Below, piece by piece: positions 54,818-62,493 of a stretch of DNA of 64,000 nt. Every line of letters begins with the position of its first letter. Within the stretch, counting starts at the first letter, position 1. The notes under the pieces are model-generated. The model was not told the origin of the DNA. It saw nothing but the letters and a program-made list of their open reading frames with translations, and searched no databases. The position numbers and the translations under genes were made by a program. The stretch lies in assembly GCA_002478885.1 (NCBI GenBank), contig DLKC01000025.1:1-64000 (forward strand), given 5' to 3'. The DNA is from Chitinophagaceae bacterium UBA7600. Lineage in GTDB: Bacteria > Bacteroidota > Bacteroidia > Chitinophagales > Chitinophagaceae.

Positions 54818-55273
54818 TTAACTGATCGAAATCGTTTTCGCCGTTGCAGGCTTTTCTACTTCTTTCTTTGGGATAGTGATCTTCAATTCACCGTTATCAT
54901 ATTCCGCCAGAATTTTGCTCTCATCGCAATCTTCAGGCAGCATAAATGAACGGCTCCAACTGGAATAATTGTATTCACGGCGGTTATAACGGCCTTCTGT
55001 CTTCTCTTGTTCATCCATTTCTTTTTCCGAGCTAATGGTCATAACGCCTTCCTTTATTTCAATTTTTATGTCGTTCTTTTCAAGTCCTGGGGTCGCTATT
55101 GTCAGGCCATAAATACGGTCTGTTTCCTTAGCATTAACCGGGGGTCTATTCATCACCTTCCCCATGTTAACGAACTCGTCTATCGGAGTATTAAAAAACC
55201 TGTCGAGCCATCCGCTGTTTTCAAACATTGATGGCCAGCCATTTTTCGGCTTTGAAATTGCCCTGGTGTCCAT
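54818..55273 (-). CDS. Small heat shock protein Hsp20
   Basis: 151 residues. The alpha-crystallin domain spans about 48-138 (GLTIATPGLEKNDIKIEIKE at its start, YNRREYNYSSWSRSFMLPED in its middle, LKITIPKKE at its end). The C-terminal anchor motif is (I/V)xI-like (ISIS). It is an ATP-independent holdase chaperone in the cytoplasm. The N-terminal arm is short (MFENSGWLDRFF). The gene lies at the edge of the stress island; in M. tuberculosis the DosR regulon also contains an Hsp20 (HspX). Confidence 0.93.
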   Translation of the reverse strand: MDTRAISKPKNGWPSMFENSGWLDRFFNTPIDEFVNMGKVMNRPPVNAKETDRIYGLTIATPGLEKNDIKIEIKEGVMTISSEKEMDEQEKTEGRYNRREYNYSSWSRSFMLPEDCDESKILAEYDNGELKITIPKKEVEKPATAKTISIS

Positions 55274-55619
55274 ATATTTTGATTTTGGTTTTTATCAGCT
55301 CCCAAAAACCTGTCTCATTTGCGAGTCAAAAATATAGTACGGCACCAACCTGCTTTATGACGCCTCTAACAACCCCGCATGATTTTAGTCAGGTATTCTG
55401 GCAGCAGCGACAAAAGCATTTTTTGGAACCCGGCTGCGAACCATCTGGAATCGCCGGTTGCGTCGCACTCTTCAGCTGCCGAAACGTAGCCGGGCAAATT
55501 TTAAACACGACTCTTTTATCATCGCATTAATTAGGCAATGCGTATTCCATGCTACTGGTAACCAGTATTAGCAAGTTCCCTCAACCTTATTTCATTATCT
55601 TGCCAAAAAAAATTTTTGA
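55274..55619. other. Divergent promoter region (Hsp20 / Gfo-Idh-MocA)
   Basis: No gene. It holds repeat copy 18. No CIRCE-like inverted repeat was seen upstream of hsp20. Confidence 0.55.
55421..55476 (+). repeat. 54-bp intergenic repeat, copy 18 (type A core)
   Basis: Core at 55457-55476 (ending CTCTTCAGC), left arm TTTTTTGGAACCCGGC. It lies between two divergent genes, so it follows no stop codon. Confidence 0.87.
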
Positions 55620-56627
55620 ATGCCATTATCTTTCGCGATTGTTGGGTGTGGGCGAATTGCTCAGCGGCATGCAGAAAAAATGCAACCTTACGGATCACTT
55701 ACTGCTGTTTGCGATGTAGTTCCCGAAAAGGCAGATAAACTCGCGCAAAAATATAACAGCAAAAGTTTTTATTCCATCGAATCTTTGCTTGCAAGCGGAG
55801 CTCCGATAGATGTTGTTGCTATTTGTACTCCCAACGGATTACATGCGCAACACAGCATTGCCGCGCTTAAAGCCGGCATGCACGTACTCTGCGAGAAACC
55901 CATGGCCATTGCTTCTGCCGATTGCCTTCAAATGATAGAAGCTGCAAAAATCAACAACAGAAAATTGTTCATCGTAAAACAAAACAGGTTTAATCCACCG
56001 GTTGCAGCGGTACAACAAATGATCGCTGCAAAAAAAATGGGCAACATTTTCAGCATGCAGCTCAACTGTTTCTGGAACCGCGATGCTGCCTATTACAAAG
56101 ATTCATGGAAGGGAACAAAAGCAATGGACGGAGGAACACTTTATACACAGTTTAGTCATTTTATCGACCTTCTTTACTGGTTTTTCGGTGATGTAAAAAA
56201 TATAAGTGCTGTTACAATAAATGCCGCACATAAAAAAACGATCGAATTTGAAGATTGCGGCGCTGTCCTGCTACAATTTGAAAACGGTATAATAGGAACC
56301 ATAAACTACACCGTTAACAGCCACCGAAAAAATATGGAAGGCTCGCTTACAATCTTTGCTGAAAAAGGAACTATAAAGATTGGCGGGGAATATTTGAACG
56401 AGCTCGAATACCAGTGTGTCGATGATGGTTTACAGATAAGCAATTTACCTGCGGGCAATCACGCCAACAACTATGGAACATATACCGGCTCAATGAGCAA
56501 CCACGATAAGGTGTATGAAAACCTCAACGATGTATTATTACACGGCGGAGAGATGTACACAAACGCTGATGAAGGTTTAAAGACCGTGGAGATCATTGAA
56601 AGAATATACAAAGCTGCTGCTTTATAA
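55620..56627 (+). CDS. Gfo/Idh/MocA family oxidoreductase, WbpB/WlbA-like
   Basis: 335 residues. The Rossmann NAD-binding motif is GCGRIAQRHA at residues 9-18. The EKP motif is CEKPMA, near residue 98. The segments NRFNPPV and WNRDAAYYKDSWKGTKAMDGGTLYTQFSHFIDL resemble UDP-GlcNAcA 3-dehydrogenases (WbpB/WlbA), which act in the synthesis of diamino-uronic acids of surface glycans. The substrate is inferred. It is convergent with a glycosyltransferase gene, in keeping with an envelope polysaccharide role, though no complete cluster is present. Confidence 0.85.
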   Translation: MPLSFAIVGCGRIAQRHAEKMQPYGSLTAVCDVVPEKADKLAQKYNSKSFYSIESLLASGAPIDVVAICTPNGLHAQHSIAALKAGMHVLCEKPMAIASADCLQMIEAAKINNRKLFIVKQNRFNPPVAAVQQMIAAKKMGNIFSMQLNCFWNRDAAYYKDSWKGTKAMDGGTLYTQFSHFIDLLYWFFGDVKNISAVTINAAHKKTIEFEDCGAVLLQFENGIIGTINYTVNSHRKNMEGSLTIFAEKGTIKIGGEYLNELEYQCVDDGLQISNLPAGNHANNYGTYTGSMSNHDKVYENLNDVLLHGGEMYTNADEGLKTVEIIERIYKAAAL

Positions 56628-56681
56628 AAATTGCCTCACTCTTGGTTTATTCTGTTTGTGTTTTTCGCATAGTGATATGCA

Positions 56682-56736
56682 GTTGAAGAGTGCGACGCAA
56701 CAACAGCTGCCATTGGTGCGAAAGCCTGGTACAAAA
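56682..56736 (-). repeat. 54-bp intergenic repeat, copy 19 (type A core)
   Basis: Core at 56682-56701 (ending CTCTTCAAC), left arm CTTTTGTACCAGGC. Sense-oriented downstream of the GT4 gene. Confidence 0.87.
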
Positions 56737-56752
56737 GCTTTCAGCTGATATA

Positions 56753-57952
56753 TTAGAGTTGCTGTAGCTGTTTCATAAAATCGCTGGCAATTTTATCACG
56801 GCGAAAATAATTGTTCACGTACTCCTTACCGTTAGTGCCAAGCGTTGCTGCCAATTGCCGATCATTAAAAAGTGTGAGTATTTTTTTAGAGAGATCTTCT
56901 GCATTTTCGGGCTCGAAATACAACCCGGCCTTCCCCTCATCGATGAACAGTGCCTTTGCCTCACCCTCCACGCCAAGCAAAATTGGTTTGCCAATACCAA
57001 GCGGTTCGAAAAGCTTGGAGGGTATCGCGCCTTTAAAAAGATCAAGCTTGCGCAGCGGTACTATGTATGCATCGCACTGCTGTATCCAATGCATCATGGT
57101 TTCTGATGGCTGGTTGTCGATGAAGGTTATATTATTTGCGTGCAATTGCCGTTGCAACGCAACGAGTTTTTCTTTTACTGGCCCATCGCCGATGATATAA
57201 AAATGGATGCCCTTATATGCTTTAAGGTTATCTGCTGCCCGCAAAATTACTTCAAGACCTTGTGCATGTCCGATGATGCCCGCATACATTAAAACAAACT
57301 GGCTGCCGGTCTTTAAAGAACTTGTGTGGCCATTGAGTTTATGCAGGTCGATACCATTGGGAAACCAGAATAATCTTTTTTGCGGCTGCATCTGACGAAT
57401 TGCTTCAATGATGCCTTTTGTTTGCCCGCTGATGAGATCTGCGTTTTTATAGATCCAGTTAGCCAGCCGGTAAGCGCTGTTGATGATAAAACGGTTTTTA
57501 ATGATCCCCATTTTTTCGGCACTTTCCGGCCACAGATCAGATACGTTAAACACGAGTTTGCATTTCCATTTGCGCTTCAACATTACTGCAGTAATGCCTA
57601 GGAACAATGGCGGCGACTCGCAGATAATGATATCGTAAGGCTGTAATCTTTTGCCTGCACTGTACCATGAACTTGTAACGAAAGAGAAATAGTTCATCAG
57701 TCTTTTAATCATTCCTGTGCTACTGCTTACATAAATAGAAGAACGGTGAACATTTATTCCATCAACGGTTTCCTGTAAATATTTTTTGCCCCTGTATTCG
57801 GGGAATATTTCGTAACGGGGATAATTAGGCATGGCTGTTTGCACCTCCACTTCGTTGCCAAAAGCAGCAAGATGTTTTGCAAGACTGGAAAGCCTGTTTT
57901 GAGGTGCGCCTGTTTCAGGCGGATAATATTGGGTTAAAATAAGTATGCGCAC
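56753..57952 (-). CDS. Glycosyltransferase family 4, WbuB-like
   Basis: 399 residues. An N-terminal YYPPETGAPQNRLSSLAKHL segment is typical of the WbuB group (GT4, L-fucosamine transferases). The C-terminal GT-B donor domain has FPNGIDL, LMYAGIIGHAQGLE and the GT4 motif AIPSKLFEPLGIGKPIL with its Glu. The enzyme transfers a sugar from a nucleotide donor onto a lipid-linked oligosaccharide at the cytoplasmic face of the inner membrane. It is upstream of no other glycosyltransferase here. Donor and acceptor are not known. Confidence 0.9.
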   Translation of the reverse strand: MRILILTQYYPPETGAPQNRLSSLAKHLAAFGNEVEVQTAMPNYPRYEIFPEYRGKKYLQETVDGINVHRSSIYVSSSTGMIKRLMNYFSFVTSSWYSAGKRLQPYDIIICESPPLFLGITAVMLKRKWKCKLVFNVSDLWPESAEKMGIIKNRFIINSAYRLANWIYKNADLISGQTKGIIEAIRQMQPQKRLFWFPNGIDLHKLNGHTSSLKTGSQFVLMYAGIIGHAQGLEVILRAADNLKAYKGIHFYIIGDGPVKEKLVALQRQLHANNITFIDNQPSETMMHWIQQCDAYIVPLRKLDLFKGAIPSKLFEPLGIGKPILLGVEGEAKALFIDEGKAGLYFEPENAEDLSKKILTLFNDRQLAATLGTNGKEYVNNYFRRDKIASDFMKQLQQL

Positions 57953-58090
57953 AGTAAGTTAGATTTTCCAGGACATTGACAGGTTTCTCTGCTGCATATC
58001 GGTTTATCTGGGATGCCTGGAGATTGAATAAAGCGGTATATAATGCTGCCGTGCAATATCAGCATTTTTTTTGTTTTGTTTCTGTCAAGT

Positions 58091-58711
58091 TCAAAGAAAG
58101 GCGGCAAGCTGTTTGAAATGGAATATCTTATTGGTGATATCAATATCGGGGTGAACCCGGAGTGTGTCGTATAAAACCCAATCAATGCCGCTTTGTTTCG
58201 CTGCTTGTATTTCTGAATGCGGATCGTCTCCCACGACCAGCACATCACTTTTTAAATAACTATGCCGTGAAAGTATTTCTTTGAACATTTTCTTTTTAGT
58301 TAGGAAAGATAAAGCTGGGTCTACAATGTGTATCTCCTCAAAGTCTTTTTCAATACCCAATTGCTTTATTTTGCTTCGCTGCAATGTTGTAAAACCTGTG
58401 GTGACCAAAAATTTCGGGAGCGCTATTTTTTTTATTTCAACATAGTCTTCAAAGGGAGTCATAGGCTTTTCGTAAGTAATGTTCTTCAATAGCTCAAAAC
58501 CTTCGCTGGAAAGCTTCTCACTAAAATTGAATTCCGCAGCCACCCGCTGGTAAGGTTTGCGCATAATTTCTTTTTTTACCTCTTCAAAACTTCCCTGGTA
58601 CTCACCAGATTCGCTGATGAGTTGAAATAAATTGCAGAATAAATCCTGACCGATTTGCTGAACCGGATAAATCGTGTTGTCAAGATCGAGTATGAGTGCC
58701 TGCTTTGGCAT
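58091..58711 (-). CDS. HAD superfamily hydrolase
   Basis: 206 residues. Motif I is DLDNT (DxDxT, Asp9 and Asp11), motif II is VTTG near residue 105, motif III is the Lys in TKKKMF, and motif IV is GDDPHSE. The first helical cap (about 16-85) places it in the C1 cap group, similar to pyrimidine 5'-nucleotidases and phosphoglycolate phosphatase-like proteins. The substrate is unknown. It lies between the CapK-like gene and the GT4 gene on the same strand, about 140-150 bp from each. Confidence 0.88.
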   Translation of the reverse strand: MPKQALILDLDNTIYPVQQIGQDLFCNLFQLISESGEYQGSFEEVKKEIMRKPYQRVAAEFNFSEKLSSEGFELLKNITYEKPMTPFEDYVEIKKIALPKFLVTTGFTTLQRSKIKQLGIEKDFEEIHIVDPALSFLTKKKMFKEILSRHSYLKSDVLVVGDDPHSEIQAAKQSGIDWVLYDTLRVHPDIDITNKIFHFKQLAAFL

Positions 58712-58797
58712 AATGAATTGTCTTCTGAATGTTATAACTATACGCCAATATTAGTTCGATAAAAAATAAGCAGCTTTGTTTCCGTAAAGTCACCACA

Positions 58798-58853
58798 GTT
58801 TAAGACTGTGACGCAACAGTTGATGCCACAACTACCGCTGCTGGCTTCACAAC
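58798..58853 (-). repeat. 54-bp intergenic repeat, copy 20 (intermediate core)
   Basis: Core at 58798-58817 reads GTTGCGTCACAG on the minus strand, with only one of the two symmetric A-to-B changes. Middle block TGGCATC, left arm TTGTGAAGCCAGC. Sense-oriented downstream of the CapK-like gene. Confidence 0.82.
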
Positions 58854-58860
58854 TACTTTG

Positions 58861-60255
58861 CTAAATGGAACCGGTCAACTTCGAAATCACTGCCTGGAAT
58901 TTGCCATTGTTGTTTAGCGGTATTTCTTTCACGGTTTCTATAGTAATGCTGATCTCACCAAGCTGACTTTCTATGCGTTTGCGAATGGCTATTTCTTCGT
59001 CGCTAACAAGCATACCATCGGCTACAAGCCTGATCTGAATTTCATCTAGGCTGCGTTGAATTACCTGCGCCTGCTTTACAGAATGCAATCCGTTGAACAC
59101 ACTGTGAAAACGGACCATCTGCCTGCCGTCTTTACCAACGATAACATCTTCAATGCGGCCGACCACTTCCTGCACCACAGGCATGTGCCTTCCGCAACTA
59201 CAGGTTTTATCGGACATGATCATCGTGTCGCCGATTTTGTACCGGATCAATGGCTGATCGTAGTTAACAAAGCCGGTACAATAAACATCGCCTGCAATGC
59301 CAGCGGGCACAGGCTTCATTTCATTGTTCAGCAGTTCAATAATTCCCGCATCAGGACTGATATGCAGGCTTCCATGCTCACACTCGGTAATGAGTGCACA
59401 GGCTTCAACGCCGCTCCATCCATCAAAAGTCTTACAGTGATAAACATCGCTGAATGTTTGCCGCATTTCCGGCGTAAGCTTTTCGCTTGATGTAATCACT
59501 GCCTTCAACAATGGCGCATCAAGATTCATCTCTTTGAAAAATCTTGCAAGTAAAAAATTACTCACCGCGTAACCGGTCATGTACTGCAGCTGATATTTTC
59601 TGATGCCTTCTAGATAACTCTTTGCGTTAACAGCGCTTATATGATAGGCCGAAAAATAAACCTGCTTTTCAAAAATATTATAGCGGTAGAAAGGTGCTGT
59701 ATTAACGGCCTTTGGCAAAACTCTCCGGCCACCAATCATACCGCGAGGTATAAAACTACTTACGCCGGCCCAGTTGCGAACTCTTGATTCAAACAATGCC
59801 ATCCAACGTTGGTGCATCGCATGAGAGAACAGAAGTTGTGTAGGTGTTCCGGTACTTCCGCTACTGGCTATGAATGTGCCGTTCTTCTCTCTTTCTGCTG
59901 CAAGCAGCGTTGATTTGCCAAATATTCGCAGGTTTTCTTTTGTGAGTATGGGCAATACTGCCAGCCCTTCAACATTTATTTTTTTTAGCTGATCAACATT
60001 AATACCAGCATTGGAAAAGGATTCGTGGTAATAAGGCACATTCGTAAAAGCATGAACAAGCAGTCGATGTAATTGCTGCTGTTCATATTCGGCCCATTGC
60101 TGAACAGTATAATTTTCACGTTCCTTCGCCTGGGCATATTCGTGGGCAAACATACCCCCAAACCTTCGCTGTTTCCATTGCCAGCCATAGGCCGACACCA
60201 TCAGGTTTTGCATCCACAAAGGGCTGTGAGCATATATATTTTCCTGTAACCTCAA
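58861..60255 (-). CDS. CapK/PaaK-like adenylate-forming enzyme
   Basis: 464 residues. The AMP-binding P-loop is SSGSTGTPT near residue 133, and downstream segments (DGWSGVEACALITECEHG, YKIGDTMIMSDKTCSCGR, GRIEDVIVGKDGR) match the phenylacetate-CoA ligase/CapK family. In capsule loci such CapK proteins are thought to activate acyl groups or modify polysaccharide. It is probably cytoplasmic. Neighbouring GT4 and Gfo/Idh/MocA genes favour the capsule rather than phenylacetate degradation; no paa genes are seen. Confidence 0.85.
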   Translation of the reverse strand: MRLQENIYAHSPLWMQNLMVSAYGWQWKQRRFGGMFAHEYAQAKERENYTVQQWAEYEQQQLHRLLVHAFTNVPYYHESFSNAGINVDQLKKINVEGLAVLPILTKENLRIFGKSTLLAAEREKNGTFIASSGSTGTPTQLLFSHAMHQRWMALFESRVRNWAGVSSFIPRGMIGGRRVLPKAVNTAPFYRYNIFEKQVYFSAYHISAVNAKSYLEGIRKYQLQYMTGYAVSNFLLARFFKEMNLDAPLLKAVITSSEKLTPEMRQTFSDVYHCKTFDGWSGVEACALITECEHGSLHISPDAGIIELLNNEMKPVPAGIAGDVYCTGFVNYDQPLIRYKIGDTMIMSDKTCSCGRHMPVVQEVVGRIEDVIVGKDGRQMVRFHSVFNGLHSVKQAQVIQRSLDEIQIRLVADGMLVSDEEIAIRKRIESQLGEISITIETVKEIPLNNNGKFQAVISKLTGSI

Positions 60256-60363
60256 TTTAAAAGCGCAGCTTCAACACTGCAAAAGATTTTCGACGTCAGT
60301 AAATATTATTTCTATTTGAACCAAAAATAAGCAGGCTTGTTAAATTTGCATAAACTCTCTTTT

Positions 60364-60543
60364 ATGGGCATCTGGCGGCAAATGGCAGAATACCTCTACA
60401 TAAAAAAACGTGATCCAAATAGTCCACGTACACAATGGATTAAATATATGCACGGTATGAACCGAATTTCGCTGATCATGTTCGTGGTCGCACTTCTCAT
60501 TATGCTGCTTAAGTTTATTATTCTTCCTTTGTTTGGCAAATAG
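60364..60543 (+). CDS. Small membrane protein, 59 aa (DUF6728-like)
   Basis: 59 residues from the ATG at 60364 (MGIWRQMAEYLYIKKRDPN); the frame opens 27 bp earlier with TTG, which is not favoured. The N-terminal half is soluble and basic (YIKKRDPNSPRTQWIKYMHGMNR), the C-terminal half is one membrane helix (about 39-55) ending in LFGK. The layout is like the small Bacteroidota DUF6728 group; this assignment is from memory. Function unknown. It is divergent from the CapK-like gene and convergent with lpxB. Confidence 0.72.
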   Translation: MGIWRQMAEYLYIKKRDPNSPRTQWIKYMHGMNRISLIMFVVALLIMLLKFIILPLFGK

Positions 60544-60560
60544 CTTTTACCACAATTCAA

Positions 60561-60614
60561 TTTGCTACAGGCAGCAGTCCCCGTGTAATCGCTGGTTGTG
60601 TCACTCACTTCAGC
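60561..60614 (+). repeat. 54-bp intergenic repeat, copy 21 (type B core)
   Basis: Core at 60595-60614 is type B (GTTGTGTCACTC then ACTTCAGC). Left arm TTTGCTACAGGC. Sense-oriented, beginning 18 nt after the stop of the 59-aa gene. Confidence 0.82.
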
Positions 60615-60650
60615 GTTCTGAACTTCAATGAGCCATTGCTGTTGCCGTTG

Positions 60651-61775
60651 TTAACGTGGAATGCCTTTTACAAAAAGGTATATACTTTCAGCGGCTTTTG
60701 CTGAAGCATCGCCACCCCGGCTAAGCAGTTGTTTCAGTTCGGCGTAATCTTTTTGAATAGCGGATGCTTTTTGCCGGTTGTTGAGCAGCAGGTCAAGCTC
60801 TCTTTCAAGATTATCAATGGTAAGATCATTTTGGATGAGCTCCGTTACAACAAGCTTATCCATGATAAGATTAACCAACGAGATATATTTTATTTTGATG
60901 AGCCTTTTGGCAATCTGGTAGCTGATGTTACTGCCTTTGTAACAAACGACCTCAGGCACCGCGAACAATGCCGTTTCCAATGTTGCGGTGCCGCTTGTAA
61001 CAAGTGCCGCCACAGATTTTGCCAGCAACGCGTAAGTTTCATTTCGAACAGAAGAAACGTTGTGGTACGCTTGTAACAATGGTTCATAAAAACCATCTTC
61101 CTGACCCGGCGCTTTTGCAACAATAAACTCATAACCGGGAAACGATTTACTCACTTCAAGCATAATGGGCAGCTTCTTTAATATCTCCTGTTTGCGACTG
61201 CCTGGCAAAAGTGCAATAACTGATTTGCCGTTTGTAATTTCACTGACGGATGTTGGATTTTCTTTAAACTTATCGATTACCTGTACCAGTGGATGACCAA
61301 CATATTCCACGTCCCAGTTCCAACGGTTTTTATAGTAGTCTTTTTCGAAAGGAAGAATCACCAGCATCTTGTCTATATACTGCTTCATCTTTTTAACGCG
61401 GCCTTCTTTCCAGGCCCAAACCTGCGGAGAAATATAGAATACAATCTTATAGCCCTGGGCTTTGGCCCATTGCGCCACGCGGAGATTGAATCCCGGGTAA
61501 TCTATCAGCACGAGCACATCGGGTTGAAAAAGCTGAACATCATCCTTGCAAAATTTTAGATTGTTCAGTATCGTTCGCAGGTTCATAACAACTTCAACAA
61601 AACCCATGAAAGCAAGCTCTTTGTAATGCTTTACAATTAAACCACCTGCGCTTTGCATAAGATCGCCACCCCAGCACCGTATTTCAGCCTGTTCATCGAG
61701 TCTTTTCAACTCTTTGATGAGGTTGCTGCCATGAAGGTCGCCACTTGCTTCGCCCGCAATTATATAATACTTCAT
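60651..61775 (-). CDS. lpxB: Lipid-A-disaccharide synthase
   Basis: 374 residues, the usual length. The N-terminal motif GEASGDLHGSNLI and the segment CWGGDLMQSAGG are those of LpxB (GT19). The C-terminal part carries VTSGTATLETAL and VCYKGSNISYQIAKRLIKIKY. The enzyme joins UDP-2,3-diacylglucosamine and lipid X to lipid A disaccharide at the inner membrane. It shows that the organism makes lipid A, in accord with the LpxL-like acyltransferase near the start of the window. Confidence 0.95.
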   Translation of the reverse strand: MKYYIIAGEASGDLHGSNLIKELKRLDEQAEIRCWGGDLMQSAGGLIVKHYKELAFMGFVEVVMNLRTILNNLKFCKDDVQLFQPDVLVLIDYPGFNLRVAQWAKAQGYKIVFYISPQVWAWKEGRVKKMKQYIDKMLVILPFEKDYYKNRWNWDVEYVGHPLVQVIDKFKENPTSVSEITNGKSVIALLPGSRKQEILKKLPIMLEVSKSFPGYEFIVAKAPGQEDGFYEPLLQAYHNVSSVRNETYALLAKSVAALVTSGTATLETALFAVPEVVCYKGSNISYQIAKRLIKIKYISLVNLIMDKLVVTELIQNDLTIDNLERELDLLLNNRQKASAIQKDYAELKQLLSRGGDASAKAAESIYLFVKGIPR

Positions 61776-61924
61776 TCCGGTTTGGTTCTTAGAAGTGTGA
61801 TTTCGTTCTTTAAAAATAATAGCTGCAAAATACGATTAGTTTTAGTTGCCCTGTGAGCGGCGGCGAAATGTGTGTATGGATATAACAAGAGGAAACGCAT
61901 AGCTTGCCACTTGCAGTTGCCACA

Positions 61925-61977
61925 GTTGAAGAGTGCGACGCAACAGCAGCCGCACAGCGAACCGATGCCGGGTTCAA
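61925..61977 (-). repeat. 54-bp intergenic repeat, copy 22 (type A core)
   Basis: Core at 61925-61944 (ending CTCTTCAAC), left arm TTTTTTTGAACCCGGC, the closest to consensus. Sense-oriented, starting within 10 nt of the DinB stop codon. Confidence 0.88.
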
Positions 61978-61982
61978 AAAAA

Positions 61983-62492
61983 TTACAAATATCTTTCTTT
62001 AATCACAGCCATATGATGGAGTAAATGCCCGAATGTAATGTATGCAAGCGCGTTTGCTGTAATCGCATTATTGCTTGCAGTGCCCGATTGGCTCAGTTGT
62101 TCTTCGTTAAGAGTGGAGAGCATCGCATCGTTTGCTTTGCGCAGTAAAACGAACTCGTCTTTCAATGACTGAAAACTGCGTTCTTCAGCAAACGAGTTGG
62201 CAGCATATTCGTTCTCATCGAACCCGGCAAGAGGTGTTTTGTCTTTGCGTGCTATACGAAGCGTACGGTAAACAAAAACACGCTCTGCATCTATCACATG
62301 CAGCAGCAGATCCTTGAGTGTCCACTTGCCTTCGGCGTAAGCATAGTTTTCTTTTGCTTCCGGCAGGCTGCTATAAAATTGTTCGATCACTGATGAGTGA
62401 TTGGCGATCGTTTCTTTTACCGATTCGCCCTGTACATAGCCGATATACTTGTGATAGAATGAGGCAGAATCAGTGGGTAATGGTCTGGCCAT
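61983..62492 (-). CDS. DinB family protein
   Basis: 169 residues, a four-helix bundle of the DinB/YfiT type. Likely metal ligands are the His in WTLKDLLLHVIDAERV (about residue 65) and the paired His in FGHLLHHMAVI near the C-terminus. The family includes thiol-dependent and Zn-binding enzymes of diverse substrate; role unknown here. The gene follows the subtilase gene by one base, so they are co-transcribed. Confidence 0.88.
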   Translation of the reverse strand: MARPLPTDSASFYHKYIGYVQGESVKETIANHSSVIEQFYSSLPEAKENYAYAEGKWTLKDLLLHVIDAERVFVYRTLRIARKDKTPLAGFDENEYAANSFAEERSFQSLKDEFVLLRKANDAMLSTLNEEQLSQSGTASNNAITANALAYITFGHLLHHMAVIKERYL

Positions 62493-62493
62493 A

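Noticed and set aside
61925..61977. GCCGGGTTCAAA resembling a tRNA T-arm in repeat copy 22
   Set aside because: No acceptor, D or anticodon stem can be built around it, and the same left arm occurs in other copies without the tRNA-like form.
1268..61977. Interpretation of the repeats as integron attC sites
   Set aside because: The GTT start is shared, but there is no RYYYAAC partner at the other end, no integrase, and units are not spaced as gene cassettes; many flank ordinary housekeeping genes.
1268..61977. Interpretation of the repeats as a CRISPR array
   Set aside because: Copies are kilobases apart, in both orientations, and have no regular spacers.
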